Part shown: positions 53,901 to 63,676 of the stretch, in pieces
Position numbering within the stretch: position 1 is the first letter of the stretch
Layout of the letters: every line of letters starts with the position of its first letter
NCBI RefSeq assembly: GCF_000687165.1
Contig: NZ_JMKU01000001.1
Coordinates: 186,001 to 250,000 of the forward strand
Length of the DNA: 64,000 nt
Origin: Paracidovorax oryzae ATCC 19882
GTDB taxonomy: Bacteria; Pseudomonadota; Gammaproteobacteria; Burkholderiales; Burkholderiaceae_C
Direction of reading: 5' to 3'
Translations under genes and position numbers: made by a program
The notes under the pieces: generated by a model
The model's database searches: none
Told to the model about the DNA's origin: nothing
Seen by the model: only the letters and a program-made list of their open reading frames with translations

Positions 53901-55698
53901 TGTATTCGGTGGTCCGTCCGGGCTCCGCCATTTTGGTGGGAAGGGCCCACTGAGGATGCCATTCCATGACGACGGTTTTCTCATCGGGAGTTCCGGCGGC
54001 ATAGGTCGTTTGAAGTGGCAGGCGACGTTCAGTGTTCCAGGAAAATTGATTCGAAACACCCAGGAAGTTGGCTTCTTCTGACGGCAGGCTGGTGCCGGGA
54101 ATGAATACCCTCTTTGCAAACAGAAATCCATCATAAGCATTCCCGATGCCACTCACGCGGATATTTCCATCGCCTCCCTGATAACGCCAGCTTTCGTTGC
54201 CTCCCAATGGGTTTTTGACTGCCACTTCCACACTAAACCAACGGGAGTTGGTTGCACCCTCTGTAGTCAAAGCTCCCGCATCCCTGATGAAAGGGTCCCA
54301 GTCAACACCATAGCTGACGACATAATTTCCCGCATCTCCATGGGCCGTACCCATCGCCCGGCCGTCAGTGCCATATGAGAACTTCGCCATCTCGCGCCCA
54401 GTCTCGTCGACAATGCCAGTGAGCAAATCGGGTCGGCCGTCCATCTCGTATTGATAGATCCTTCCAATACCACCGAGGAAAGCCCCCTTCAACTGCCCGC
54501 CGGGCCAGTACGAATATTCCAGCACCTGGCCATCAGGCAATTCAATGCTGCCTGCGGCGGTGCTTGCAGAATAATTCCACTGTATTTTTCGACCGAAATT
54601 ATTGGTCACACTCAGGAGACGACCGCCCTGATCGTAAACCATTTCATACGTCCAGCCATTCCTATCCAGAATGCGGAGCAGTTTCCCTGTGGCGTTAATA
54701 TACCAATGCCGACCATCCGATAAACGCGTGTAGATCCACACGCCATCCCCGTTTTTCTGAAGCTGGTCGCCAGGCTGCCTGGGAACCCATTGATCTCCCT
54801 GAAGCGAAAAATAGGCCTTTCGCCCATCTCCGAGGACCACGATCTTGGAATTTTCGTCCCCCATGATGCTTGCATGGTAGTCGTGAAACCATCTTCCTCC
54901 CGAACCGCCGCCCAACCCATAACTGCGATACGTCCGGGTAATGGAAAGAGGATGCGCACCTTCATCCTTCCAATCCACTTCCCGTTGGATCTTCTCGGCA
55001 GTTGCAGGCTGGATGGGATTGCCGCGTGTGGGCTCGCAAACATCGCAAGCGTCCACAGTGATCTGTTTGGTGGCTGAGTTACTGCAACCGGAGCAGGAGG
55101 CTTGCAATGTGACAACGGCGGCCCTCATGTAGGGCGGCACATACGTGAATCGGACAGTACCGGCAGCGTCAGTGTCCCCTTGAAATGAAGCATACTCCTT
55201 TCCAGACTCCGAAAGCACGATATATACAGGTTTATTTTTTACTGGCTGGCCGCCTTGCATTACCGTCACTGTTTGGAGCAAGCTGGGGCCGGCGACTAGT
55301 GATTTCGTATAGCTTTCACCGTTAATTTCCACCGTTACAGGACATGGAATTATTCTTCTGGCGTAATATCTGTTGTTTGAATATCCTGTATTGCCGCAGT
55401 AATCGGTATATCTAATTCGACAAGACGAACCACCATAAAAATCCGCATCCTCTACAGCGTATGTTGAACGGGCATACGTTACATACTCACCACTTCCTTC
55501 ATAATGAATACAAGCGTCAACCCTAGATGATGCATTATGGCTATCAACAGCAGCGGTGCAAGCCTCAAGCCTAGACTTGTAAAAGTAAGCATCGCGCCCT
55601 TCGACCGAATACTCCAAACAAACTTCTTGCGCAAATATTCTTCCGGCCATTAAATACAAAATCAAGAAAAGGATAAATTTTCTTGATAAAATAAGCAT
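50941..55698 (-). CDS. Rhs-family polymorphic toxin with signal peptide
   Basis: 1585 residues from the ATG at 55698. An N-terminal Sec-type signal (FILFLILYLMAGRIFA) leads an AT-rich, Cys-containing N-domain (~1-220). Then the RHS core of many YD repeats (YDARGRVTRL, YDAAQRLTGW and similar) and DHLNTPRRLTNAQGQVVWQW, followed by the core-end hallmark YYDAGTGRYVQADPIGLEGG...DPQGL. After it comes a ~110-residue variable tip with RWYGEDGLPEADRDWDKHHG and PHGHNW, rich in His and Trp, resembling tips seen in other Rhs proteins and possibly nuclease-like. A signal peptide suggests cell-surface or periplasmic delivery rather than T6SS loading. Tip activity unknown. Confidence 0.87.
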   Translation of the reverse strand: MLILSRKFILFLILYLMAGRIFAQEVCLEYSVEGRDAYFYKSRLEACTAAVDSHNASSRVDACIHYEGSGEYVTYARSTYAVEDADFYGGSSCRIRYTDYCGNTGYSNNRYYARRIIPCPVTVEINGESYTKSLVAGPSLLQTVTVMQGGQPVKNKPVYIVLSESGKEYASFQGDTDAAGTVRFTYVPPYMRAAVVTLQASCSGCSNSATKQITVDACDVCEPTRGNPIQPATAEKIQREVDWKDEGAHPLSITRTYRSYGLGGGSGGRWFHDYHASIMGDENSKIVVLGDGRKAYFSLQGDQWVPRQPGDQLQKNGDGVWIYTRLSDGRHWYINATGKLLRILDRNGWTYEMVYDQGGRLLSVTNNFGRKIQWNYSASTAAGSIELPDGQVLEYSYWPGGQLKGAFLGGIGRIYQYEMDGRPDLLTGIVDETGREMAKFSYGTDGRAMGTAHGDAGNYVVSYGVDWDPFIRDAGALTTEGATNSRWFSVEVAVKNPLGGNESWRYQGGDGNIRVSGIGNAYDGFLFAKRVFIPGTSLPSEEANFLGVSNQFSWNTERRLPLQTTYAAGTPDEKTVVMEWHPQWALPTKMAEPGRTTEYSYDDKGNRLTQTVTDRTVTPAVAKTWSWTYHPSGLVATATEPNGAATRFDYDASGNLTQSTNAMGQVDAYTHDAAGRVLTHAAPTGLASQYQYDARGRVTRLQRGDLVALYTYHPTGQLATATTPDGYQVSYAYDAAQRLTGWSDNRGASATYTLDGMGNRVTERIADAQGRAAWQLARSINSLNRVERVSVGGTDSGPAATTTGFGYDANGDLVRSTETLDGVARNTTLALDALRRVKSITNAQNATATLAYDGQDAVVQATDFKGVATSYTRDAQGNALQEATPDAGTLATTYDALGLPKSITDALGRATAITRDALGRPTQIVSSAAGGGASRTTVLRYDLAGAEYNAEGAPQASVGSLSEIQEAEVTTRYQRDLQGRITRKTEILANGDTRTLGYRYVPAGSAGAGQVAAIIYPSGRQLQHQYDTTGQLTGLQWNGQPLLSSITWNPLGQPTAWQWSGGLGTAQAEQRSYTTAGQLASSRLLPQLVWDGAGRVARMQQRHALPGTGTGTGTLAQDIALTSVFTYDAAGRLTASAHSAPADLALPQGWGLGDTLGATASGYAWDANGNRTQVHHTSATGAGAATLERVFAQSAGSNRLQGYTERFTPAGGAVQTTQVAYSQDAAGSLTKKGDTYLHYGVDGRIAKVGASADASDALAVGYVTNALGQRVLKRDARLSGQGNPAITQQTVYAEDGIGSTVLGQYGNRRSADSAAPASEMDSTEVIWLPTATGPMPVAAQINGRLYAIDADHLNTPRRLTNAQGQVVWQWLIAGFGEANPTTGATGYAQGGAASGRSYGEAVRFDLRYPGQVWDEESGLSYNLHRYYDAGTGRYVQADPIGLEGGWNRFRYVGADPVNSIDPQGLNAQVFIAGAPLLTVGCVVSLGCRQMISNAAQSLADRLSNLIFNRPSKTPNSGDPGSCHVNPGSGQERWYGEDGLPEADRDWDKHHGPNTEVPHGHNWSRDENGRPVRGAPIPIHGPWVPK

Positions 55699-55773
55699 AC
55701 CATCCCCCTGTTATTAAAATCTTTACGAAACAGCGCGACCATAACAAGCGCCTCGCCTTTATGTATGGTTAGT

Positions 55774-58356
55774 CTAAGGGATAAAAAGCGATACATGCCT
55801 CCACCGCCCCGGCCGCAACTGCAACGCCCGATATCCCCCCTCCACCCACTCCCCCCGCATATCCCGATACCGCGGCGAAAACACCAGCCCGCTCTGCCCC
55901 GTCTGGTAAATAAAGCGCGAGGCCTCCAGGTCCGACAGGTCATAGACTGCCCGCAGCGAGGCGGCATGCCGGTTCACGAACGGCCCCTCCTTCTTGCCGA
56001 GGTCGTACTGCCCCACATTGACCGTATAGGCATCGCCCGGGGACGGCACCTGCACGTCGAAGAACCGCGCCAGCGCCGGCACGTTGCCGAAAGGCCGGTG
56101 CACGCTCAGGGCCGGGTGGGCACGGCCCCACTGCCAGCGGGCGGGGTCGGGCCCCTGCTGCGCGGCCAGGCGGTCCAGCGCGCGGCCCAGAGCGTCGGCG
56201 GACTGCCGCTCGCAACCGGAAGGCTGGCACCACCACGCGTCGTTGCGCTCGAGGATGCCTTCCAGGCCCGCACGGTAGTCGCGCCGGCCGTAGGTGGCGG
56301 CGAAGCGCTCGGCGCCGATGCGCGCGGCGATGGTGCCGCGGGCCAGTTCGTCCGCCCAGGCGGCGAAGACCAGCGGGGCGGCCCGGTCGGCGCGCATGGC
56401 GCCGTCGAATCCCTGCAATTGCGCGGCAGCAGCGCCGGCCAGCGGATGCGGGTGCCCTGCCAGCGCCCGCTGCAGGTAGGGCAGCAGGCGGCGGGTGGCG
56501 AGGGAGACGACATCGCCCTGCAGGCGCTGCATGCCGGCCATGTCGATCTTCCCGGCGGCTTCGAGCTGCTGCGCGATGCGGTCGTGCCGGTAGGGCAGTG
56601 CCCAGTCCTGGGTCAGGAAATGCGGATAGCCCTCGGGCGTGATGCGCTGGTTGGCGGTGGCGATCCAGCCCCGGGCCGCGCCGTCGTCCTGCGGCGTCTC
56701 GGCATAGGGCAGCCAGCCCTGCCAGTCGTAGCGTGCCTCCCAGCCGGGGGCCGGCGCAACGCCGTTCAGGTCGTTGCCCGGGGCGCGCACGGGCACGCGC
56801 CCGACGGCCTTGAAGGCGATGCGGCCCCCGGTGTCGGCCGCGACCACGTTCTGCATGGGCGAGTGGTAGTCCGACAGCGCATCGAACAGCTCTTCCACGT
56901 TGCGCGCATGGTTCAGGCGCAGGCCGGCCAGCACGGTGCGGTTGTCGGCATCCAGGGCGCTCCAGCGCAGCGCGAGCACGGCGCGCTGCAGGTCCAGCAC
57001 GCGGCCGTGGGATTCGACCACGTCGCTCAGCACCGGGCCGTGCCGGGTGGCGCGCAACGTCACCGCCACGTCGGGCTGGCCCTTGACGCGGATGGTCTCC
57101 TGGCGCTCCGTGAACTCCGCCCAGCCGTCGGGCGTGCGGTAGCGGCGCGGGTTGCCAGGATCGATCCGCTCGATGTAGAGGTCCTGCACGTCGGGGCTGG
57201 TGTTGGTGAAGCCCCAGGCCACGCCCGCGGTACGGCCCAGCACCACGAAGGGCAGGCCCGGCAGGGTCGCGCCCACCACCTCCAGGGGAGGAATGCGCGA
57301 GCCGTCGGCGGCGCGGCCTTCCGGCGCATGCAGGGCGGCGTAGTACCAGATGGCGGGCGCCGAGAGGCCCAGGTGGGGATCGTTGGCCAGCAGCGGCTTG
57401 CCGCTCGCGGTGCGCGAGCCGGCCACCACCCAGTTGTTGCTGCCCTTGCCTTCGTTGGTGCCCGCTTCGCTCACCAAGGTGCGCGACCAGTCCAGCCATT
57501 GGCGTGTACCGTCGGCCGCCAGGGCCACCACCATGGCGGGCATGGCGGTGGAGGTCGCGATGGAGGTCGCCGTGGACGTGCCCGGGGGCATGGCCGCCGC
57601 GGCAGCGCCCTGCCCCGCGCCGCGGTAGATGCCCATGCCCCGGTAGAGCGCCGCCAGGTCCACGCGGGTGGCCGGCGGCTCGCCGGGATACGGGGGCAGC
57701 AGCTGCCACAGGCGTTCGGTGTCCAGCGACTGGGCGAGGGAGAGGCGCGTGAATTCCTGGCCCCAGTTGCCGCCCATGTCCAGCGCCATCATCAGCGCCC
57801 AGCCCACGCTGTCCTCGGGGGTCCAGGCGTCGCGGCCGTCCTTGCCGTCCAGGGGTGGCACGCCCAGCAGCAGGAATTCCGGCGGCAGCGGCTGGCCGCT
57901 GCGGTGGTAGCTGCCGATGCCGCGGGCATAGGTCTGCAGCGCCTCCTTCGCCGGGGCCGGCAGGCCGGCGTACTGCCGCCGTGCGGTGCCCATGATGTCC
58001 AGGGCACGCATGAGCTTGTCGGTATCCAGCGCGGCGGGGCCAAACAGTTCGGACAGTTGCCCGTGCATGAGGCGCCGGTTGAACTCCAGCTGCCAGGCGC
58101 GCTCTTGCGCATGCACATAGCCCAAGGCGAACCAGGCGTCCTGCGCGGAGGCTGCATGGATGTGGGTGACGTCGGAGGGGTCGCGCCGCACCTGCACGGG
58201 CGCCACGAGCCCGGGCGCGGAAAGCCGGCCGTCCAGCGCCGGGAAGCGGCTCTGCACATAGCACGCGACCACCGCGCCGCCGAGCAACGCGAGCGCCACC
58301 GCCGCCACGGCGCTCCAACGCATCCAGGATCCTGCTTTCCGCTGTCGCAACCGCAT
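55774..58356 (-). CDS. Penicillin-acylase-family Ntn hydrolase
   Basis: 860 residues from the ATG at 58356 (MRLRQRKAGSW; GAGAGGGG upstream decides it over a start 36 bases earlier). A signal/anchor segment (VAAVALALLGGAVVACYV) targets the periplasm. The proenzyme is cut before Ser306 in GKGSNNWVVAGSRT, the new N-terminal nucleophile of the beta subunit. ANDPHLGLSAPAIWYYAALHAP and TANQRITPEGYPHFLTQDWALPYRHDRI are typical beta-chain parts. Members hydrolyse beta-lactam side chains or acyl-homoserine lactones; an AHL-acylase (quorum-quenching) role is possible. Confidence 0.88.
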   Translation of the reverse strand: MRLRQRKAGSWMRWSAVAAVALALLGGAVVACYVQSRFPALDGRLSAPGLVAPVQVRRDPSDVTHIHAASAQDAWFALGYVHAQERAWQLEFNRRLMHGQLSELFGPAALDTDKLMRALDIMGTARRQYAGLPAPAKEALQTYARGIGSYHRSGQPLPPEFLLLGVPPLDGKDGRDAWTPEDSVGWALMMALDMGGNWGQEFTRLSLAQSLDTERLWQLLPPYPGEPPATRVDLAALYRGMGIYRGAGQGAAAAAMPPGTSTATSIATSTAMPAMVVALAADGTRQWLDWSRTLVSEAGTNEGKGSNNWVVAGSRTASGKPLLANDPHLGLSAPAIWYYAALHAPEGRAADGSRIPPLEVVGATLPGLPFVVLGRTAGVAWGFTNTSPDVQDLYIERIDPGNPRRYRTPDGWAEFTERQETIRVKGQPDVAVTLRATRHGPVLSDVVESHGRVLDLQRAVLALRWSALDADNRTVLAGLRLNHARNVEELFDALSDYHSPMQNVVAADTGGRIAFKAVGRVPVRAPGNDLNGVAPAPGWEARYDWQGWLPYAETPQDDGAARGWIATANQRITPEGYPHFLTQDWALPYRHDRIAQQLEAAGKIDMAGMQRLQGDVVSLATRRLLPYLQRALAGHPHPLAGAAAAQLQGFDGAMRADRAAPLVFAAWADELARGTIAARIGAERFAATYGRRDYRAGLEGILERNDAWWCQPSGCERQSADALGRALDRLAAQQGPDPARWQWGRAHPALSVHRPFGNVPALARFFDVQVPSPGDAYTVNVGQYDLGKKEGPFVNRHAASLRAVYDLSDLEASRFIYQTGQSGLVFSPRYRDMRGEWVEGGYRALQLRPGRWRHVSLFIP

Positions 58357-58433
58357 GGTTTCGCCCCTCTCGAGATGGAGCACGATTGTCATGCAGCAAC
58401 GCGGCCGTGGGCGGCCCGTGCGCGGGAAATCAA

Positions 58434-59381
58434 TCAGTACGGCGGGAGCGTGTCCCAGGTTTCCGGCAACTCGGTGTCGGTGACGCCGAACCCGAGGGTG
58501 GGCGTGTCCGTGCGGCCAAAGGGCACGCCCAGCGCAATCTGGCCGCTGCCGTGCAGCAGGCAGGCGGAGCGGCGCAGCGCCACCACGGTCTCGCTGCCGT
58601 CGAACCGCACCCAGCTGCCGTAACTGCTGAGGTCGGTGAACACCACGGTGCCGCCGCGCCATTCGATGCGTGCATGCACGCGCGACACGCGCGGATCGGC
58701 GACACGCACCGGCGCCTGCGAGCCCCGGCCCACGTGCAGCGGGCTGTCCGCCGCGCCGAAGGTGCGGATGGAGCCGGACCAGGCCAGTTCGATCCAGGTG
58801 TTGGGCTGCTGGATCGGCGCCAGTTCACTGGCCAGGCCGGCGCGCAAGGTCAGCGGGCCGTGCTCCTCGCCCACCCGCCAGTCCACCTGGTACACCAGCA
58901 GCGGCTCGGCCCGGCCGCGCAGTTCCAGCGCGCCCATGCGCACGTAGCCCGCGCCATCCACGCTGCCCGCCAGTTCCACGGTGGCGGCATCGGCGAGGAT
59001 CTCGCGGGCGCCGGCGCGCTCGCACAGGCGGGAGGCAATGTTCACTGCATCGCCATAGGTGTCCCCGTCCACTTCCACCAGTTCGCCGTAGGCCATGCCG
59101 ACGCGCAGGTCCATCGCGCCGTCCGGCTTGCCGGGCCGCTCGTGGTGGCGCCGGGCCATGTCCGCCACCGCGGTGACGGCGGAGGCCGGCTCGCCGAACA
59201 CGGCGAGCACGCCGTCGCCCAGCGTTTTCACGACCCGGCCGCCATGGCGGCCGAGCGCGGCCGCCATCCATTCGGTGAGCCCCGTCACCGCCGTGGTGGC
59301 CAGGGTGTTGCCCTGCGCCTCGAACAACGCCGTGGTGCCGACGATGTCGGAAAACACGACGGTGTGCCGGACGGTTCTCAT
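58434..59381 (-). CDS. Class III adenylate/guanylate cyclase with C-terminal FHA domain
   Basis: 315 residues. Cyclase domain ~1-165: VVFSDIVGTTALF with metal-binding Asp12, and LGDGVLAVFGEP with the second Asp56, both intact; DLRVGMAYGELVEVDGDTYGDAVNIASRL is the transition-state region. FHA domain ~230-285: VGRGSQAPV, VSRVHARIEW and SSYGSWVRF. It would make a cyclic nucleotide under control of a phosphothreonine partner. A Crp-type regulator exists at 42869, but linkage is speculative. It is 10 bases after the LD-carboxypeptidase gene, reading the same way. Confidence 0.88.
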   Translation of the reverse strand: MRTVRHTVVFSDIVGTTALFEAQGNTLATTAVTGLTEWMAAALGRHGGRVVKTLGDGVLAVFGEPASAVTAVADMARRHHERPGKPDGAMDLRVGMAYGELVEVDGDTYGDAVNIASRLCERAGAREILADAATVELAGSVDGAGYVRMGALELRGRAEPLLVYQVDWRVGEEHGPLTLRAGLASELAPIQQPNTWIELAWSGSIRTFGAADSPLHVGRGSQAPVRVADPRVSRVHARIEWRGGTVVFTDLSSYGSWVRFDGSETVVALRRSACLLHGSGQIALGVPFGRTDTPTLGFGVTDTELPETWDTLPPY

Positions 59382-59390
59382 GGGCGGTGC

Positions 59391-60374
59391 TCAGTGGCTG
59401 GCGTGGCCCCAGTAGACCAGGGCGTCGCGCCCCTCCACGGAGAGGGAGACCTGCGCGCCCACCGGCAGCAGCACCTTGGTGGGCACGTGGCCGAAGGGCA
59501 GGTTGGTGAGCACGGGCGCCTTGATGCGGGTGCGCAGCCAGTCCACCACGGTCTGCAGCTTGAAGCCCTTGTCGTGCGGCGCGAGCTGGTAGCCGGTGAA
59601 CTGGCCGAGCACGACGGCCTTCTGCTGCGCGAGGATGCCGGCGTGCAGCAATTGCGTGAGCATGCGCTCGACGCGGTAGGGATGCTCGCTCACGTCTTCC
59701 ACGAACAGGATCCCGCCCTTGACCTGGGGCAGGTAGGGCGTGCCCACCAGGGAGCAGAGCATGGCGAGGTTGCCGCCCCAGAGCGTGGCGTTGCGGATGT
59801 AGCAGTCCTTCACCGCGGGCTTTCCGTCGGCCGCGGGCTTCTCGCTGTGCATGCGCCATCCGGCGCCCTCGCCGTGGCCGGTGAGCAGGTCGTCCAGGCA
59901 GGCCAGCATGATGTCGTCGGGCTCGCCTTCGCAGCCCAGGTCGCCGACCAGTGCCGGACCGGCCCAGGTCATGGCGCCGGTCTTCGCGAGCAGCGCGGCC
60001 TGGAAGGCGGTGAAATCGCTCAGGCCCACGAACTGCATGCCCCGCTCCACCGCCTTGGCCACGGCCTTGTAGCGGATGCCGTCCAGGATGCGGGTGAGCC
60101 CGTAGCCCCCGCGCGAGATGAGCGCCACGTCGGCGCCGCTCGCGGCGGCACGGTGGATGGCAGCGAGGCGGGTGGCGTCGTCGCCCGCGAAACGGGTATG
60201 GACGGCCAGCGCATCCGCATCCACCTCCACCTCGTGCCCCATGGCCTGCAGGCGGGCGACGCCGCGCTTGAACGCGGCCTTGTCGCGCACGGCACCGGCC
60301 GGCGAGTAGATGTAGATGTGGCGCGGGCCATGGTCGTGGCCGCAATGCGAATGGTCGTGATCGTGTTCAGGCAA
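59391..60374 (-). CDS. ldcA: LD-carboxypeptidase (S66 family)
   Basis: 327 residues. Starts with a His-rich stretch (EHDHDHSHCGHDHG) that could bind metal, then IYIYSPAGAVRD. The S66 nucleophile region is VALISRGGYGLTRIL and FVGLSDFTAF (catalytic Ser of GLSD), with WGGNLAML and VEDVSEHPYRVERMLTQL and a terminal LPFGHVPTKVLLPVG containing the catalytic His. It trims the terminal D-Ala from muropeptide tetrapeptides during recycling, in the cytoplasm. Confidence 0.9.
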   Translation of the reverse strand: MPEHDHDHSHCGHDHGPRHIYIYSPAGAVRDKAAFKRGVARLQAMGHEVEVDADALAVHTRFAGDDATRLAAIHRAAASGADVALISRGGYGLTRILDGIRYKAVAKAVERGMQFVGLSDFTAFQAALLAKTGAMTWAGPALVGDLGCEGEPDDIMLACLDDLLTGHGEGAGWRMHSEKPAADGKPAVKDCYIRNATLWGGNLAMLCSLVGTPYLPQVKGGILFVEDVSEHPYRVERMLTQLLHAGILAQQKAVVLGQFTGYQLAPHDKGFKLQTVVDWLRTRIKAPVLTNLPFGHVPTKVLLPVGAQVSLSVEGRDALVYWGHASH

Positions 60375-60461
60375 GGCTCGTCGGGCCGTCAGGCCCGCTC
60401 CGGCAAAGGCAGGAAGAAGGGGGCGAAGGGAGTCGTGTCGGCAGCGTCTGCAGTGCGCCGC

Positions 60462-62214
<1,753 letters not shown>

Positions 62215-62263
62215 ACCGTCGCTCCTCGTTCATCACCGCTGCTCGGGCGGCATGCCCGCCCTC

Positions 62264-62309
62264 GCCAAAAACAGGCGTGCCGCGCCCGGAGACCCGGGCG
62301 CGGCACGCC
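62264..62309 (-). terminator. Intrinsic terminator after the amino-acid-binding-protein gene
   Basis: In minus-strand sense a 16-bp perfect stem (GGCGTGCCGCGCCCGG and its complement at 62274-62289/62294-62309) with a 4-base loop is followed by TGTTTTTGGC. It is well placed to end the transcript of the gene at 62374-63534. Confidence 0.85.
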
Positions 62310-62373
62310 ACTGTATCGGAAGCGGCGCCGCCGGCGGCGATGCCGCGGCGCACCGGGCACAGGCAGCCTCGGC

Positions 62374-63534
62374 TCAGTTCAGCGCGACGCGCGCGTTGGC
62401 CGGATAGTGGTAGAGCGTCACGGCAGGCGCCGTCAGCTCGCCCTTGGGCGTGAAGGACACGTTGGCGGTCACTCCCTTGTACTGGGTCTTGGCGATGAAG
62501 GGGGTGTAGACCTTCGGATCCACCGAGTCGGCGCGCTTCATGGCGTCCACCAGCACCATGGCGGCGTCGTAGGCGTAGGGGCTGTAGATCTGGAACTGGC
62601 CGGGGAACTTGGCGTCGTAGCGCTTCTTCCACTCCGCGCCGCCCTGCATCTTCGCAACGGACGCGCCGCCCGTGGCACAGGTCACGTTCTTGAGCGCCGC
62701 CGACTTGGCGGACAGGTCGGGCAGCTTCTCGGTGCAAAGCGCGTCGCCGCCGAAGAACTTCACGTCGCCCATGCCCAGCTGCTCCATCTGGCGCAGCATC
62801 GGGCCGGCCTGGGCATCGAGGCCGCCATAGAAGATCGCGTCGGGCTTCTTCGGCTTGATGGAGGTCAGGATGGCCATGAAGTCGGTGGCCTTGTCATTGG
62901 TGAACTCCTCGGCCACCACCTTCAGGCCCTTCTGCAGCGCCGTGGCCTTGAACACCTGGGCCACGCCCTGACCGTAGGCCGTGCGGTCGTCGATGACGGC
63001 GACGGTCTTGAGCTTGAGGTGGTCGGCCGCGTAGATGGCCAGGGCGGCGCCCAGGGCGCTGTCGTTGGCGATCAGGCGGAACGTGGTCTTGTAGCCCGGC
63101 TTGGTCAGGTCGGGATTGGTGGCGGCGGCCGTGATGTTCGGCAGGCCGCACTTGTCGTAGAGCGAGGACGCCGGGATGGAGGTGCCCGACTGCAGGTGGC
63201 CGACCACGCCCGCCACCTTCAGGTCGCAGAACTTCTGTGCGATGGCCGTGGCCTGGCGCGGATCGCCTGCATCGTCTTCCGCGGCGATTTCGAAGCGGAT
63301 TTTCTTGCCGCCGATGACGAGGTTCTGCGCGTTGAGGTCGTCCACCGCCATGCGCACGCCGTTTTCGGTGTCCTTGCCGATGTGCGCGATGCCGCCGGAG
63401 ACGGGGCCGGCATGGCCGATCTTGACGGTCTGCACGTCCTGCGCGCCAGCAGGCGCGGCGGCGAAGGCGGACAGCACGGCGGCAGCGGCCGCGGCACGGG
63501 GCAGCGAGGGGAGGAAGCGGAAAACGGAAGGCAC
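62374..63534 (-). CDS. Branched-chain amino acid-type ABC transporter periplasmic binding protein
   Basis: 386 residues from a GTG at 63534 with AGGAG upstream. A signal peptide (LPRAAAAAAVLSAFAAAPAGAQ) is followed by a Leu/Ile/Val-binding-protein fold: VKIGHAGPVSGGIAHIGKDTENGVRMAVDDLNAQ, VVGHLQSGTSIPASSLYDKCGLP, TTFRLIANDSALGAALAIYAAD and VAVIDDRTAYGQGVAQVF. It delivers a branched-chain amino acid or similar compound (amide, short peptide) to an ABC transporter encoded elsewhere. No permease genes are adjacent. Confidence 0.92.
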   Translation of the reverse strand: MPSVFRFLPSLPRAAAAAAVLSAFAAAPAGAQDVQTVKIGHAGPVSGGIAHIGKDTENGVRMAVDDLNAQNLVIGGKKIRFEIAAEDDAGDPRQATAIAQKFCDLKVAGVVGHLQSGTSIPASSLYDKCGLPNITAAATNPDLTKPGYKTTFRLIANDSALGAALAIYAADHLKLKTVAVIDDRTAYGQGVAQVFKATALQKGLKVVAEEFTNDKATDFMAILTSIKPKKPDAIFYGGLDAQAGPMLRQMEQLGMGDVKFFGGDALCTEKLPDLSAKSAALKNVTCATGGASVAKMQGGAEWKKRYDAKFPGQFQIYSPYAYDAAMVLVDAMKRADSVDPKVYTPFIAKTQYKGVTANVSFTPKGELTAPAVTLYHYPANARVALN

Positions 63535-63676
63535 TTCGGAGGTCTCCTGACAGTCTCGGGAATGGCGGAAAAATGCACCGCACGGGGCGGCGCCGGGGCT
63601 ATCGTACCGGCAGTCGCACCATTTCGGAGCGAAGCGGCGCCAAATCGGTGCAAGCGGTGACGCGGCCGCCAGCCGC

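Noticed and set aside
51310-54081. 923-codon plus-strand frame opposite the Rhs core
   Set aside because: Antisense to the YD-repeat region, whose repeats create a long open shadow frame.
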